DNA from: Thiomonas sp. X19
GTDB taxonomy: Bacteria; Pseudomonadota; Gammaproteobacteria; Burkholderiales; Burkholderiaceae_C
DNA: 36,379 nucleotides
NCBI RefSeq assembly: GCF_900089495.1
Contig: NZ_LT605203.1
Coordinates: 1,730,469 to 1,766,847, forward strand
Direction of reading: 5' to 3'
Shown: one piece after another, positions 17,263-27,194 of the stretch
Position numbering within the stretch: the stretch's first letter is position 1
Layout of the letters: each line of letters starts with the position of its first letter
Position numbers and translations under genes: made by a program
Notes under the pieces: generated by a model
Told to the model about the DNA's origin: nothing
Databases searched by the model: none
What the model saw: only the letters and a program-made list of their open reading frames with translations

Positions 17263-18393
17263 ATGTTCCGTTTTTTCAAACGCAAGCCCGCAGCGCCCGA
17301 ATCCGCCCAGGCCCATCCGCAGGAAGCGCAGCTGGCCGCGCCAGCTGCAGCGCCCGTTCCCGTGGTCGAAGGCCCCTTGTCCGCAAGCAGGGTGGAGCAG
17401 GGCGCCGTCAGGCGCGACGATGAAGCGAACCCGGGCGCGGCCCAGCCTGCCCCGGAGTTGATCGGTCCAGCGGGAGGCGGTGCCGACGCCGAGGCTGCGT
17501 CCGGCTGGTTTTCGCGTTTGCGCCAGGGCTTGCGCAAGACCGGTTCGGGCATTTCCGTCCTGTTCGGCGGCAGTCGCGTCGACGAGGCGCTGTACGAGGA
17601 ACTGGAGACGGCGCTGATCCTGGCTGACGCCGGCATGCCGGCGACGCAGTTCGTGCTGGAACAGTTGCGCAAGAAGGTGCGCACCGCGCGCGCCGAGACG
17701 CCGCTGCAGGTCAAGGAGCTGCTGCGCGATGTGCTGGCCGAGTTGCTTCAGCCACTGGAGCGGCCGCTCGACATCGGCAAAACAACGCCCACGGTCATCA
17801 TGCTCGTGGGCGTGAACGGTGCGGGCAAGACCACCACCATCGGCAAGCTCACGCGGCATTTGCAGCAGGCCGGCTGCAAGGTTCTGCTGGCGGCGGGCGA
17901 CACCTTCCGCGCCGCCGCGCGCGAACAACTCGCAGCCTGGGGCGAGCGCAACGCGGTGCAGGTCATCGCCCAGCAGGGCGGCGATCCGGCTGCGGTGGCT
18001 TTCGACGCCGTGACCGCCGGCCGCGCGCGCGGCATGGACGTGGTCATCGTCGATACCGCCGGCCGCCTGCCCACGCAGTTGCACCTGATGGACGAGTTGA
18101 AGAAGGTCAAGCGCGTGACGGCCAAAGCGATGGAGGGTGCGCCGCACGAAGCCATTCTGGTGATCGACGCCACCAACGGCCAGAACGCGCTGGCGCAACT
18201 CCGCGCCTTCGACGAGACCCTGGGACTGAGCGGCATCATCCTCACCAAGCTCGATGGCAGCGCCAAGGGCGGGGTGATCGCGGCCATCGCGCGCGAGCGC
18301 CCGGTGCCCATCTACTTCATCGGCGTGGGCGAATCGCTCGACGACCTGCAGCCTTTCGACGCCCGCGCCTTTGCCCAGGCGCTGGTGGGTTGA
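17263..18393 (+). CDS. ftsY: Signal recognition particle receptor FtsY
   Basis: This 376-residue SRP-type GTPase docks ribosome-nascent chain-SRP complexes at the membrane. An N-terminal basic FRFFKRK motif (a membrane-targeting start) is followed by an acidic, Ala/Pro-rich A region of about 85 residues. The N domain is next, then the G domain with the P-loop GVNGAGKTTTIGKL near 183, DTFRAAAREQL near 210, DTAGRLPT near 262 and TKLDGSAKGG near 327. The ATG at 17263 gives the conserved N-terminus. It is divergent from rsmD and probably co-directional with the downstream GNAT gene (65-base gap). Confidence 0.96.
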   Translation: MFRFFKRKPAAPESAQAHPQEAQLAAPAAAPVPVVEGPLSASRVEQGAVRRDDEANPGAAQPAPELIGPAGGGADAEAASGWFSRLRQGLRKTGSGISVLFGGSRVDEALYEELETALILADAGMPATQFVLEQLRKKVRTARAETPLQVKELLRDVLAELLQPLERPLDIGKTTPTVIMLVGVNGAGKTTTIGKLTRHLQQAGCKVLLAAGDTFRAAAREQLAAWGERNAVQVIAQQGGDPAAVAFDAVTAGRARGMDVVIVDTAGRLPTQLHLMDELKKVKRVTAKAMEGAPHEAILVIDATNGQNALAQLRAFDETLGLSGIILTKLDGSAKGGVIAAIARERPVPIYFIGVGESLDDLQPFDARAFAQALVG

Positions 18394-18457
18394 GGCGGCT
18401 GCCTCGCCCCGACTGCTCTTTTCTTCCCCGAATCGCGCGCAGCCATCCTTCACGACC

Positions 18458-19228
18458 ATGCAGACCGCCCCGCACACCAGCCCATCCAGCACCGTGGCCG
18501 ATGCGCCAGACTTGCCGCTTGGCCCCGTGGTGTCGGCTTGGAAGCCGCCGCCGTCGCCCGCACACACGCCACTTGCCGGCCTGCGCGCAAGGCTGGAGCC
18601 CTTGGACATGGCAGACCACGCCGTTTCCTTGCACGCGGCCAACGCCGAAGACAGCGCTGGGCGGATGTGGATCTATCTACCCTACGGCCCGTTTGCCGAC
18701 GCCGCGGCCTACGCCGACTGGGTGCGGGAAAGCCAGGCCTCGCGCGATCCGCTCTTCTTCGCCATCGTCGCGGCCGCAACCGGCCAGGCTTCGGGCGTGG
18801 CCGCCTACTTGCGCATCGACCCGAACAACGGCTGCATCGAGATCGGCCATCTGGCCTTCGCGCCGCGCCTGCAGCGCACCCCGGTCGCCACCGAGGCGCT
18901 GTTCCTCATGCTCGACCACGCTTTTGCGCTGGGATACCGGCGCGTGGAGTGGAAGTGCAATGCCCTCAATGCCCCCTCGCGCCGGGCGGCGCAGCGCCTG
19001 GGCTTCAGCTTCGAGGGTTTGTTCCGTCAAGCGGCGGTGGTCAAAGGGCGCAACCGCGATACCGCCTGGTACGCCATGCTCGACCGCGAATGGCCAGCCC
19101 TGCGGCGGGCTTATGTCCAATGGCTGGATGCCGCCAATTTCGATGCCCAAGGCCGGCAGCGCCAGGCCCTGGGCACGCTCACCCAGCCGGCGCTCGCGTC
19201 GTCCCATCCTGCAGCCGCGCAGGTTTGA
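18458..19228 (+). CDS. GNAT-family N-acetyltransferase
   Basis: This is a 256-residue protein of the RimJ/RimL-like acetyltransferase_3 type. The core runs from about residue 45 (ARLEPLDMADHAVSLHAANA) to 215. The acetyl-CoA loop is in FAPRLQRTPVATEALFLMLDHAFALGYRRVEWKC, and NAPSRRAAQRLGFSFEGLFRQAAVVKGRNRDT is the typical C-terminal motif. Close types acetylate amines or ribosomal-protein N-termini, but the substrate cannot be stated. The ATG at 18458 is selected because the frame upstream overlaps the end of ftsY. The N-terminal 40 residues are Pro/Ala-rich and unconserved. It lies between ftsY and rpoH on the same strand. Confidence 0.9.
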   Translation: MQTAPHTSPSSTVADAPDLPLGPVVSAWKPPPSPAHTPLAGLRARLEPLDMADHAVSLHAANAEDSAGRMWIYLPYGPFADAAAYADWVRESQASRDPLFFAIVAAATGQASGVAAYLRIDPNNGCIEIGHLAFAPRLQRTPVATEALFLMLDHAFALGYRRVEWKCNALNAPSRRAAQRLGFSFEGLFRQAAVVKGRNRDTAWYAMLDREWPALRRAYVQWLDAANFDAQGRQRQALGTLTQPALASSHPAAAQV

Positions 19229-19271
19229 TGATGGCCCAGTGCGGGGCCTGATGCGGAACTCCGGCAGGCGC

Positions 19272-19298
19272 TTAGCACTCTGATGGCCTGAGTGCTAA
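19272..19298 (+). promoter_or_regulatory. CIRCE element (HrcA operator) over the rpoH promoter
   Basis: TTAGCACTC (19272-19280), nine bases, GAGTGCTAA (19290-19298) match the CIRCE consensus exactly. TTAGCA (19272-19277) and TAAAAT (19296-19301), 18 bases apart, can serve as -35 and -10, so the operator overlies the promoter. The rpoH start is about 35 bases downstream. HrcA binding CIRCE represses heat-shock genes until stress; that the target here is rpoH follows from position. Confidence 0.93.
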
Positions 19299-19332
19299 AA
19301 TTCCAATCCTGAATAGACAGAGGAGTATGCAT

Positions 19333-20262
<930 letters not shown>

Positions 20263-20275
20263 CGCAAGAGTCTCG

Positions 20276-20302
20276 GGGCGATACCACCGGGTTGGTGCGC
20301 CC
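20276..20302 (+). terminator. Hairpin after rpoH
   Basis: GGGCG (20276-20280) and CGCCC (20298-20302), with inner CACC/GGTG, form a stem 13 bases after the rpoH stop. No U-run follows, so it may work only with Rho or as an mRNA 3' stabiliser. Confidence 0.4.
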
Positions 20303-20524
20303 GGCATGGGCGACGCCAGCGCCCTGCGGTGTGGTCCTGCCGCAGGCGTCATGCCTTGCCTTGCTGCAGGGCGTGGCCAGCCGTGCGCCCAAGAGGGGGC
20401 ATGGCGTCAACAGCCGTGGTTTCACGGTCATCCATCCCGTGCTTATTCTGGAAAGTCCCCAGTGGCAAGATGCGCTGACAACTGCATACTCCCGGAACTA
20501 AATGGACAACCTGGAGGAGTCAGC

Positions 20525-20635
20525 ATGGGCGTGGAAATCGACCCGCCGTTTTTCATCAATGCGGCGGTCGTTGCGGTGATGAGCGTTGGCTTGTTCACCG
20601 ATGAAAAGAACCACCGATTTTCGGCGCAGGGCTGA
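20525..20635 (+). CDS. Small predicted membrane protein, 36 residues
   Basis: A 36-codon frame with a strong GGAGGAG ribosome-binding site four to ten bases before its ATG. The peptide has a hydrophobic core (FFINAAVVAVMSVGLF, residues 9-24) long enough to reach across or into the membrane, followed by a polar tail. No family is recognised. It stands alone between rpoH and the SCP2-like gene, in an otherwise gene-free stretch of about 480 bases. CTGACA and TAAATG, 18 bases apart upstream, could be a promoter. It could also be a leader peptide or a chance frame, and the ribosome-binding site is the main support. Confidence 0.5.
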   Translation: MGVEIDPPFFINAAVVAVMSVGLFTDEKNHRFSAQG

Positions 20636-20742
20636 ACCTTCCATTCAGGCTGATTCCGCCTTGGGCTGAATCAAGCCGTCTGCCTGCATCCCCTTTTTGC
20701 CCGGGCCATTGCGCCCGTTTCACAACCGAGGAGACAATACCC

Positions 20743-21309
20743 ATGCATCGCATCACTGCAAACCACCGTCAAACCCTGGTGCGCTTGGCCCTGGCCACCC
20801 TGTTCACGACCGCCACCGTGGCAGCCCAGGCTGCCGCTCCCGTGCTCATGTCACCGCAATGGACGGCCAACTTCTGCCAGACCTGGAACCAGACCACCCA
20901 ACTCACCGAGGGCCTGGCCGGCGAATGGCTGCGCGATGACAAGGGCCGTGGCTACAAGGTGGTGGAGTTGTACCGGACCGATTGCGGCAAAGGCTCGATG
21001 GTGGAACTCAAGATCGTGCCGAAGGATGGCAAGGCCTTTTGCACCTACGGCGGCGTCCCCAACACACCGGCCAACTTCGACGTGGACTTTTTGATGCACG
21101 CCAGCACCAAGAACTGGGAAGCCATGGGCAAAGGCGACCCGGGGCCCATGTGGGCCATGATGAGCGGCAAGCTCGAGTTCCAGGGCCCGAAGTTGGTGGC
21201 CATGCGTGCGATCAAACCGTTCGAGAGCTTCCTGCTCAATGTCGGCAAGGTCGCTGGCGACGCGGCAACCTGTCCGGCCGGAGCCACGCAGACCAGCTTG
21301 GCGCAATAA
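20743..21309 (+). CDS. Exported SCP2-like sterol/lipid-binding-domain protein
   Basis: This is a 188-residue protein with a signal peptide (LVRLALATLFTTATVAAQAAA, cut near residue 31). The mature part contains WTANFCQTWNQTTQLTEGLAGEW, two further Cys, and a C-terminal block (WAMMSGKLEFQGPKLVAMRAIKPFESFLLNVGKV). That block resembles the end of SCP2-like sterol-carrier domains, where the -GKLxxxGD- and FLxLF motifs line a lipid tunnel. A periplasmic lipid or hopanoid carrier is a reasonable guess but is not proven. GAGGAGA precedes the start at a normal distance, and an intrinsic terminator follows the stop. It forms a single-gene unit. Confidence 0.75.
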   Translation: MHRITANHRQTLVRLALATLFTTATVAAQAAAPVLMSPQWTANFCQTWNQTTQLTEGLAGEWLRDDKGRGYKVVELYRTDCGKGSMVELKIVPKDGKAFCTYGGVPNTPANFDVDFLMHASTKNWEAMGKGDPGPMWAMMSGKLEFQGPKLVAMRAIKPFESFLLNVGKVAGDAATCPAGATQTSLAQ

Positions 21310-21333
21310 GCGGCGGTCTGATTTCAGGCACCG

Positions 21334-21360
21334 AAAAGCCCGCTTCGTGCGGGCTTTTTT
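21334..21360 (+). terminator. Rho-independent terminator of the SCP2-like gene
   Basis: AAAAGCCCGC (21334-21343), loop TTCGT, GCGGGCTTTTTT (21349-21360): a 10-bp stem directly followed by a T-run, 25 bases after the stop codon. The A-run on the other side would let it work on the opposite strand as well. Confidence 0.93.
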
Positions 21361-21432
21361 GCGTCTGCAGAGCCCTTGCGTTCAGCCGGCGCAAGGGCTT
21401 CAATCAAGATTTCCTCAGACCTGAGTCCCGTC

Positions 21433-22014
21433 ATGACCGAGCGCATCAGCCGTTTCCCCGTCCCCGAACTCGCCGACCTGCCGGACGATATCCGCCAGCG
21501 CATTCTCGCCGTGCAGGAGCGCAGCGGCTTCGTGCCCAGCGTGTTTCTCGCCCTGGCGCATCGGCCCGATGAATTTCGCGCTTTCTTCGCTTATCACGAC
21601 GCCTTGATGCTCAAGCCCTCGGGTCTGAGCAAGGGTGAACGCGAGATGATCGTCGTCGCCACCAGCGCCGCCAACCACTGCCTGTATTGCGTCGTCGCCC
21701 ATGGTGCGATTTTGCGCATCCACGAGAAAGCGCCGCTGCTTGCCGACCAACTCGCGACCGACTGGACCCGGGCTGCGCTCACTGCGCGCCAGCGCGCGAT
21801 GCTGGCGTTCGCCCTGAAGGTGGCGCAGCAGGCCAACACGGTGGACGCGGCCGATGACGAGGCCCTCTATGCCGCAGGCTTCAGCCAGGAAGACATCTGG
21901 GACATCGGCGCCATCGCAGCCTTCTTCGCACTTTCCAACCGCATGGCCGGACTCACCGGCATGATGCCCAACGCCGAGTTCTACATGCTGGGGCGGGTGC
22001 CCCGAACCCCTTGA
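21433..22014 (+). CDS. AhpD-like carboxymuconolactone-decarboxylase-family protein
   Basis: This 193-residue all-helical protein belongs to the peroxidase-related/AhpD-like group. The redox motif is ANHCLYCVVAHGAILR, with Cys-x-x-Cys plus His near residues 81-88. Before it comes SGLSKGEREMIVVATSAAN, and after it TARQRAMLAFALKVAQQ. Family members use the CxxC pair for peroxide or disulfide reduction; some are decarboxylases. The ATG at 21433 is at the usual family start, although its ribosome-binding site is poor. The gene is convergent with rng, with only six bases between the stop codons. Confidence 0.88.
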   Translation: MTERISRFPVPELADLPDDIRQRILAVQERSGFVPSVFLALAHRPDEFRAFFAYHDALMLKPSGLSKGEREMIVVATSAANHCLYCVVAHGAILRIHEKAPLLADQLATDWTRAALTARQRAMLAFALKVAQQANTVDAADDEALYAAGFSQEDIWDIGAIAAFFALSNRMAGLTGMMPNAEFYMLGRVPRTP

Positions 22015-22020
22015 TGGGCC

Positions 22021-23520
22021 CTACAGCAGCACGATGTCGAACTGGTGCTGGACGTAGCCGGGTTCGACTTGCAGGGCGATGGGTTTGCCGATGAAGTCGG
22101 ACAGTTCGGCGAGGTGGGCGCTTTCCTCTTCGAGGAAGAGATCGACCACGGCGTTGGAGGCGACGATGCGGAATTCGCGCGGGCTGAACTGCTTGGCCTC
22201 GCGCAGGATTTCGCGCAGGATGTCGTAGCAGGCGGTGCGTGCGGTTTTCACCTGGCCCTGGCCGGCGCAGATGGGGCAGGGTTCGCACAGCTGGTGGGCG
22301 AGGGATTCGCGGGTGCGCTTGCGCGTCATTTCCACCAGGCCGAGTTGCGAGAAGCCGTTGACCGACACTTTCACGCGGTCGCGCGCCAGCGATTTTTTCA
22401 GCTCGTCGAGCACGGCGGCGCGGTGCTGGGCGCTGCCCATGTCGATGAAGTCGAGCAGGATGATGCCGCCCAGATTGCGCAGGCGCAGTTGCCGGGCGAT
22501 GGCCTGCGCGGCTTCCAGATTGGTCTTGAAAATGGTGTCGTCGAAGTTGCGCGCGCCGACGAAGCCGCCGGTGTTCACGTCCACCGTGGTCATGGCCTCG
22601 GTCTGGTCGATGATGAGATAGCCGCCGGATTTGAGGTCCACGCGCCGGCCCAGGGCTTTTTCGATTTCGGCGTCCACGTTGTACAGCTCGAACAGCGGGC
22701 GCTCGCCGCGGTAGAGCTGCAGCAGGCCGGCCACACGCGGCATGTACTCCGCGGCGAAAGCCTGCAGGCGCTCGAAGTTCTCGCGCGAGTCGATTTGAAT
22801 GCTGCGCGTGGCGTCGGTGACGAGGTCGCGCAGCACGCGCTGCGCCAGGCTCAGTTCCTGGTAGAGCAGGGCGGGGGATTGCGCCTGACGCATGCGGGCG
22901 TCGATCGTGCTCCAGGTCTTGCGCAGATAGCTGATGTCGTCGAGCAGCTCGGCGTCGCTCGCATCCTCGGCGTTGGTGCGCACGATGAAGCCCAGGCTGG
23001 CGTTGGGGTCGTGCGCCTGGGCCTGCGCGGTCAGGCGCTGACGCAGCGCGTCGCGCAGCGCGGGGTCCTCGATTTTTTGCGAAATGCCAATATGTTCGTC
23101 TTGCGGCAAATGCACCAGCAGCCGCCCGGCCAGGCTGATCTGCGAGGACAGTCTCGCGCCCTTGGCGCCGATCGGGTCCTTGATCACCTGCACCAGCAGC
23201 GACTGGCCTTCGAACACCAGTTTCTCGATGGGAACCGGCGGCGCGTTCTGCCGCCCCTCGCCGTTGCTGCCCAGCATGCGCTGCCACAGGTCGGCCACAT
23301 GCAGGAAAGCGGCGCGTTCCAGGCCGATGTCGATGAAGGCCGACTGCATGCCTGGCAGCACCCGCACCACGCGGCCCAGATAGACATTGCCGGCCAGGCC
23401 GCGCTCCAGCGTGCGCTCGATGTGAAGCTCTTGCACCGCCGCGTGGGCGATGAGGGCCACGCGGGTTTCCTGCGGCGTGATGTTGATCAGCAAGTCTTCC
23501 TGCAGACCGGGGTTGTTCAT
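22021..23520 (-). CDS. rng: Ribonuclease G
   Basis: This 499-residue endoribonuclease matures the 5' end of 16S rRNA and takes part in mRNA decay. The N-terminal [15 protein letters not shown] and S1 region ([31 protein letters not shown]) are followed by the RNase H-like part. The catalytic DNase I-like domain contains [21 protein letters not shown], with its metal-binding Asp. LLDFIDM is the second Asp motif. The Zn-link CPICAGQG is near residue 416. It lacks the long RNase E scaffold tail, hence RNase G. The ATG overlaps the maf stop (ATGA), so maf and rng are coupled. Confidence 0.95.
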   Translation of the reverse strand: MNNPGLQEDLLINITPQETRVALIAHAAVQELHIERTLERGLAGNVYLGRVVRVLPGMQSAFIDIGLERAAFLHVADLWQRMLGSNGEGRQNAPPVPIEKLVFEGQSLLVQVIKDPIGAKGARLSSQISLAGRLLVHLPQDEHIGISQKIEDPALRDALRQRLTAQAQAHDPNASLGFIVRTNAEDASDAELLDDISYLRKTWSTIDARMRQAQSPALLYQELSLAQRVLRDLVTDATRSIQIDSRENFERLQAFAAEYMPRVAGLLQLYRGERPLFELYNVDAEIEKALGRRVDLKSGGYLIIDQTEAMTTVDVNTGGFVGARNFDDTIFKTNLEAAQAIARQLRLRNLGGIILLDFIDMGSAQHRAAVLDELKKSLARDRVKVSVNGFSQLGLVEMTRKRTRESLAHQLCEPCPICAGQGQVKTARTACYDILREILREAKQFSPREFRIVASNAVVDLFLEEESAHLAELSDFIGKPIALQVEPGYVQHQFDIVLL

Positions 23521-24179
23521 AGCGGGATTCCAGCTTGTCGCAGCAATTGGGTGGTTTCGAACAGCGGCAGCCCCATGATGCCCGAGTAGCTGCCGCCGAT
23601 GTGTTGAATGAACGCCGCCGCCCGGCCCTGCACGCCGTAGGCGCCAGCCTTGCCGAAGGGCTCGCCGCTGGCCACATAGGCCGCGAGCTGCGCGTCGGAC
23701 AGCGCTGCGAATTGCACTCGGCTGGTGCTCAGCGCTTCGCGTCTGTGTGAGCCCGCCTTGTGCGGGCCCGAGGTCTGCGAGCTTGGCGCATCGGCCCATT
23801 GCGGCGCCACGGCCGTCAGCACCCGGTGGGTGTGGCCGGCCAGCAGCTTGAGCATGGCCGCGGCCTCGGCGGCATCGGACGGTTTGCCGACGATTCGCCG
23901 GCCCAGCGCCACGGTGGTGTCGGCACACAGAATGGGCGCTGGCGGCAGGCCGCGATGCGCCAGGCGCGCGACCGCGGCCTGCAGCTTGAGCCGCGTGACG
24001 CGCGTCACATAGGCGCGGGCCGACTCGCCTGGCCGCACCCGTTCCAGCGTCTCGGCATCCTCCTTGGCGTCGGGGGCCAGCAGCACGAAGTCCACCCCGA
24101 TCTGGCGCAGCAATTCCTGCCGTCTGGGGCTGGCGGAGGCGAGGTAGACGAAGGGCTTGGCGTGCTTGGGAGCGTGCAT
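23517..24179 (-). CDS. maf: Maf-family nucleoside triphosphate pyrophosphatase
   Basis: This 220-residue protein has the Maf signature [16 protein letters not shown] at the N-terminus, [16 protein letters not shown] near 90, and [30 protein letters not shown] near the end. Maf enzymes hydrolyse modified or canonical NTPs such as dTTP, UTP or pseudo-UTP, cleaning the nucleotide pool. The segment near residues 125-150 ([20 protein letters not shown]) is about 15-20 residues longer than typical. It contains a GCCCGC/GCGGGC DNA hairpin, which suggests an inserted repeat. The ATG at 24179 starts just before the conserved block. It is coupled to rng. Confidence 0.92.
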   Translation of the reverse strand: MHAPKHAKPFVYLASASPRRQELLRQIGVDFVLLAPDAKEDAETLERVRPGESARAYVTRVTRLKLQAAVARLAHRGLPPAPILCADTTVALGRRIVGKPSDAAEAAAMLKLLAGHTHRVLTAVAPQWADAPSSQTSGPHKAGSHRREALSTSRVQFAALSDAQLAAYVASGEPFGKAGAYGVQGRAAAFIQHIGGSYSGIMGLPLFETTQLLRQAGIPL

Positions 24180-24319
24180 TGCGGAGTGCGTCTGCGGCAC
24201 TGGCGAGCCAGGGGTTGGGGACGGCCGATCATACCGGGCATGGCCACCGCGAGCAGCGCCGCGCAGCCCGGTGGCACAATGCCCGCGCGCCGTCATTCCG
24301 CCGGCCTTCATCGCTCCCC

Positions 24320-26296
24320 ATGGCCGTTCTCTCCATCTCCGACCTCAGCCTGGCTTTCGGCCACGTTCCCCTGCTCGACCATGCCGCCATGGCGCTGGAG
24401 GCGGGCGAGCGTGTCGGCCTCATCGGCCGCAACGGCACCGGCAAATCGTCGCTGCTGAAAATCATCGCCGGCCTGGAGCAGCCCGATGACGGCCTGGTGC
24501 AGGTGCAGCAGGGTTTGCGTCAGGTGTATGTGCCGCAGGAAGCAGCGTTTCCGGCCGAGGCCACGGTGTTCGACACCGTGGCCCATGGCGTGGCCGAAGC
24601 GCGCGACCTGCGGGCGCGCTACGAGGCGCACTCGCCGGACGATGACCTGGACGCGATCCAGACGCGCATCGAACTGCTCGACGGCTGGACCTGGGAGCAG
24701 CGCGTGGACCAGACCCTGCAGCGCCTGGAACTGCAGGCCGAGGCGCGCATCGGCAGCCTGTCCGGCGGCATGCAAAAGCGCGTGGCGCTGGCGCAGGCGC
24801 TGGTGGCCGCGCCCGACGTGCTGCTGCTCGACGAGCCCACCAACCATCTCGACCTCGACGCCATCACCTGGCTCGAAGGCCTGCTCATCGGCTTTCGCGG
24901 CAGCGTCGTGCTCATCACCCACGACCGCAGCTTTCTCGACAACGTCGCCACCCGCATCGTCGAACTCGACCGCGGCCAGTTGCGCAGCTACCCCGGCAAC
25001 TTCAGCGCCTACGAGGCGCGCAAGGCGCAGGAGCTGGCCGACGAGACCGTGTCCGCAGCCCGTGCCGACAAGCTGCTGGCGCAGGAAGAGGTGTGGATCC
25101 GCAAGGGCGTGGAGGCGCGGCGCACCCGCAGCGTCAGCCGCATCAACCGCCTGGAAGCCTTGCGCGCGCAGCGCCAGGCGCGGCGCGAAACCCTGGGGCG
25201 CGTGAAGCTGGAGGTGGACGGGGGCCAATCCAGCGGGCGCATCGTCGCCGCGCTGGAGGTGGTGGGCAAGCGCTTTGGCGAGCGCATCGTGGTGCAGGAT
25301 TTTTCCGCCACCATCCTGCGCGGCGACAAGGTCGGCATCATCGGCCCCAATGGCGCCGGCAAGACCACGCTGCTGAAATTGATCCTCGGCGAACTGGCGC
25401 CCGACAGCGGCAGCGTGCGCCAGGGCACGCGCCTCACCGTGGCCTACTTCGACCAGATGCGCACCGCGCTCGACCCCGAGGCCACGCTGGCCGACACCAT
25501 CAGCCCGGGGAGCGAGTGGATTGAAATCGGCGGCTCCCGCAAACATGTGATGAGCTATCTGGGCGACTTCCTGTTCGCCCCGGCGCGGGCCAATTCACCG
25601 GTGAAGTCGCTTTCGGGCGGCGAGCGCAACCGCCTGTTGCTCGCGCGCCTGTTCGCCCGACCCGCCAACGTGCTGGTGCTGGACGAGCCCACCAACGACC
25701 TCGACATCGACACGCTGGAGTTGCTGGAACAACTGCTGCAGGAGTTCGACGGCACCGTGTTCCTCGTCAGCCACGACCGCCGCTTTCTCGACAATGTCGT
25801 CACCAGCACCATCGTCGCCGAATCCGCCCCCGGCCACCCCGGTCGCTGGCGCGAATACGAAGGCGGCGTGAGCGATTGGCTGACGCAATCGCAGCGCGCC
25901 CGCAGCCTGCAGCAGGCCGGCACTCCGGCTGCGGCGAAACGGGCAGACCGTGCAGAGCGCAGCAGCGCCGCGGGGCCCGCGCAGCCCAAGCCCACCACCG
26001 CCGCTGCATCATCCCAAGTCGGGGGCGGCGCTCTCGGGGGCCAGCCAGCGCATGCGGGCGCGGGCGCCACGCCACGGCGCAAGCTCAGCTACAAGGAACA
26101 GCGCGAACTACAGGATCTGCCCGGCCGCATCGCCGCGCTGGAGGTCGAGCAAAAAGCACTGTCCGAGCAATTGGCTGACTCGGAAACCTACAAGTCCGCA
26201 CCAGAGCGGCTGAGCGCGATGCAGCAACGCTTCGCCCAGATCGAGGACGAGCTGCTCCAGGCCCTCGAACGCTGGGAAGCCCTGGAAGCCCCATGA
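24320..26296 (+). CDS. uup: ABC-F ATPase, Uup type
   Basis: This 658-residue protein has two ABC domains and no membrane segments. Walker A motifs are GRNGTGKS near residue 37 and GPNGAGKT near 342. Signatures are LSGGMQKR near 148 and LSGGERNR near 431, with [13 protein letters not shown] and [13 protein letters not shown] as Walker B. A charged linker joins the domains. The C-terminus after residue 540 is an Ala/Pro/Gly-rich linker followed by a coiled coil ([17 protein letters not shown] onward), typical of Uup, which binds DNA and ribosomes. Uup limits precise transposon excision in E. coli. The ATG at 24320 begins the conserved domain. The stop overlaps the next gene's start (ATGA). Confidence 0.94.
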   Translation: MAVLSISDLSLAFGHVPLLDHAAMALEAGERVGLIGRNGTGKSSLLKIIAGLEQPDDGLVQVQQGLRQVYVPQEAAFPAEATVFDTVAHGVAEARDLRARYEAHSPDDDLDAIQTRIELLDGWTWEQRVDQTLQRLELQAEARIGSLSGGMQKRVALAQALVAAPDVLLLDEPTNHLDLDAITWLEGLLIGFRGSVVLITHDRSFLDNVATRIVELDRGQLRSYPGNFSAYEARKAQELADETVSAARADKLLAQEEVWIRKGVEARRTRSVSRINRLEALRAQRQARRETLGRVKLEVDGGQSSGRIVAALEVVGKRFGERIVVQDFSATILRGDKVGIIGPNGAGKTTLLKLILGELAPDSGSVRQGTRLTVAYFDQMRTALDPEATLADTISPGSEWIEIGGSRKHVMSYLGDFLFAPARANSPVKSLSGGERNRLLLARLFARPANVLVLDEPTNDLDIDTLELLEQLLQEFDGTVFLVSHDRRFLDNVVTSTIVAESAPGHPGRWREYEGGVSDWLTQSQRARSLQQAGTPAAAKRADRAERSSAAGPAQPKPTTAAASSQVGGGALGGQPAHAGAGATPRRKLSYKEQRELQDLPGRIAALEVEQKALSEQLADSETYKSAPERLSAMQQRFAQIEDELLQALERWEALEAP

Positions 26297-26799
26297 CCCA
26301 ACCCACGCCCTCGGCGATGCAAGCCTCCGAACCCCTCGACAACATCGACCTGCGCACCGACCCGCAAGCCGCGCAATACGTCAAACATGAAACCGTGCAG
26401 GTGCAATTCGCCACCGCGCCGGGCGAACTCATCAGCCGTGAAGGCCCCAACCGCTACACCGTGGGCGACGCCCTCATCACCGGCTCCACCGGCGATCGCT
26501 GGAGCGTGTCCCGCGATCGCTTCGACGCTCGCTACCAGACCGTCGCCCCAACACGAGATGGGCAAGACAGCCTCTACATCAACAAACCCCTGCCCGTGCT
26601 GGCCCGGCAAATGCCAACCCCATTCCGCATCGCCCGCAGCGTCGGCGGCGACCTGCTGCACGGCAAAGCGGGCGACTGGCTGCTGCAATACGCGCCGGGG
26701 GATTATGGGGTGGTGGAAGGGGCGCGGTTTGAGCGGGTGTATCGACGTGTCGATCCATCAGTGTTCAAGATCGGCGATGGCGCCCCGCCACGCGGCTGA
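26293..26799 (+). CDS. PGDYG-domain protein
   Basis: This is a 168-residue protein with a literal PGDYGVVEGARFERVY near its C-terminus, the hallmark of the small PGDYG domain family (Pfam), whose function is unknown. An earlier segment (YTVGDALITGSTGDRWSVSRDRFDARYQTV) has the same GD-x(n)-F-x-x-x-Y layout. The protein therefore looks like two diverged copies of one roughly 40-residue beta unit. It has no signal peptide and no membrane segment, so it is likely cytoplasmic. The start overlaps the uup stop (ATGA), which means coupled translation and suggests work linked to uup. Codon use at the 3' end is slightly more mixed than in its neighbours. Confidence 0.8.
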   Translation: MTQPTPSAMQASEPLDNIDLRTDPQAAQYVKHETVQVQFATAPGELISREGPNRYTVGDALITGSTGDRWSVSRDRFDARYQTVAPTRDGQDSLYINKPLPVLARQMPTPFRIARSVGGDLLHGKAGDWLLQYAPGDYGVVEGARFERVYRRVDPSVFKIGDGAPPRG

Positions 26800-26939
26800 C
26801 GCCGTCCGAGCATGGGGTTCCCCGGAGGCTCCGTCCGTTTTTTCACGACTGCCGAAGCGAACGAACGATTGCGTGAGATCTCCAGAACATCGTCGTGCCC
26901 GAGATGCTGCGACGTGCACAGTCCAATGATGAGCCCGAT

Positions 26940-27194
26940 TCAGTTCTTTTTGCTGATCAGGTACAGAACGTAGCCGCCCACAGCGCCGACAATCGCACCG
27001 GCCAAAACATAGTTGAATGACTGCTGGGCCACATTGCGAAGAAGTACCGCATCCAGGCCTTGCAGATCGGCGCCCCTCGATATCACGTCCCTGAAGGGGA
27101 GTTGGCCGATGAGCGGCACCGATGGTCTCATGAGGAAGCCGATGAACCCGCCAACCAACGCGCCTAAGGTCGCGAACCAGCTACCGGCCATCAT
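26940..27194 (-). CDS. Small two-helix membrane protein
   Basis: This 84-residue protein has hydrophobic segments at residues 6-22 (WFATLGALVGGFIGFLM) and 62-80 (YVLAGAIVGAVGGYVLYLI). Both contain glycine-zipper spacing, and a polar loop lies between. It ends in Lys-Lys-Asn. No family is recognised; glycine-zipper proteins of this size are common and mostly uncharacterised. The first two codons are both ATG, and no strong ribosome-binding site is seen. It stands alone on the minus strand between the PGDYG gene and rlmH. Confidence 0.6.
   Translation of the reverse strand: MMAGSWFATLGALVGGFIGFLMRPSVPLIGQLPFRDVISRGADLQGLDAVLLRNVAQQSFNYVLAGAIVGAVGGYVLYLISKKN

Noticed and set aside
20640..20680. 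ATTCAG/CTGAAT stem after the small ORF as a terminator
   Set aside because: The loop is long, the stem is only six bases and there is no T-run.
22045..23589. Long plus-strand frame opposite rng
   Set aside because: It is the antisense shadow of RNase G.
25980..26070. GC-rich linker DNA in uup as a third copy of the dispersed repeat
   Set aside because: It does not share the 25-base identical head of the two accepted copies; ordinary Ala/Gly linker codons explain it.
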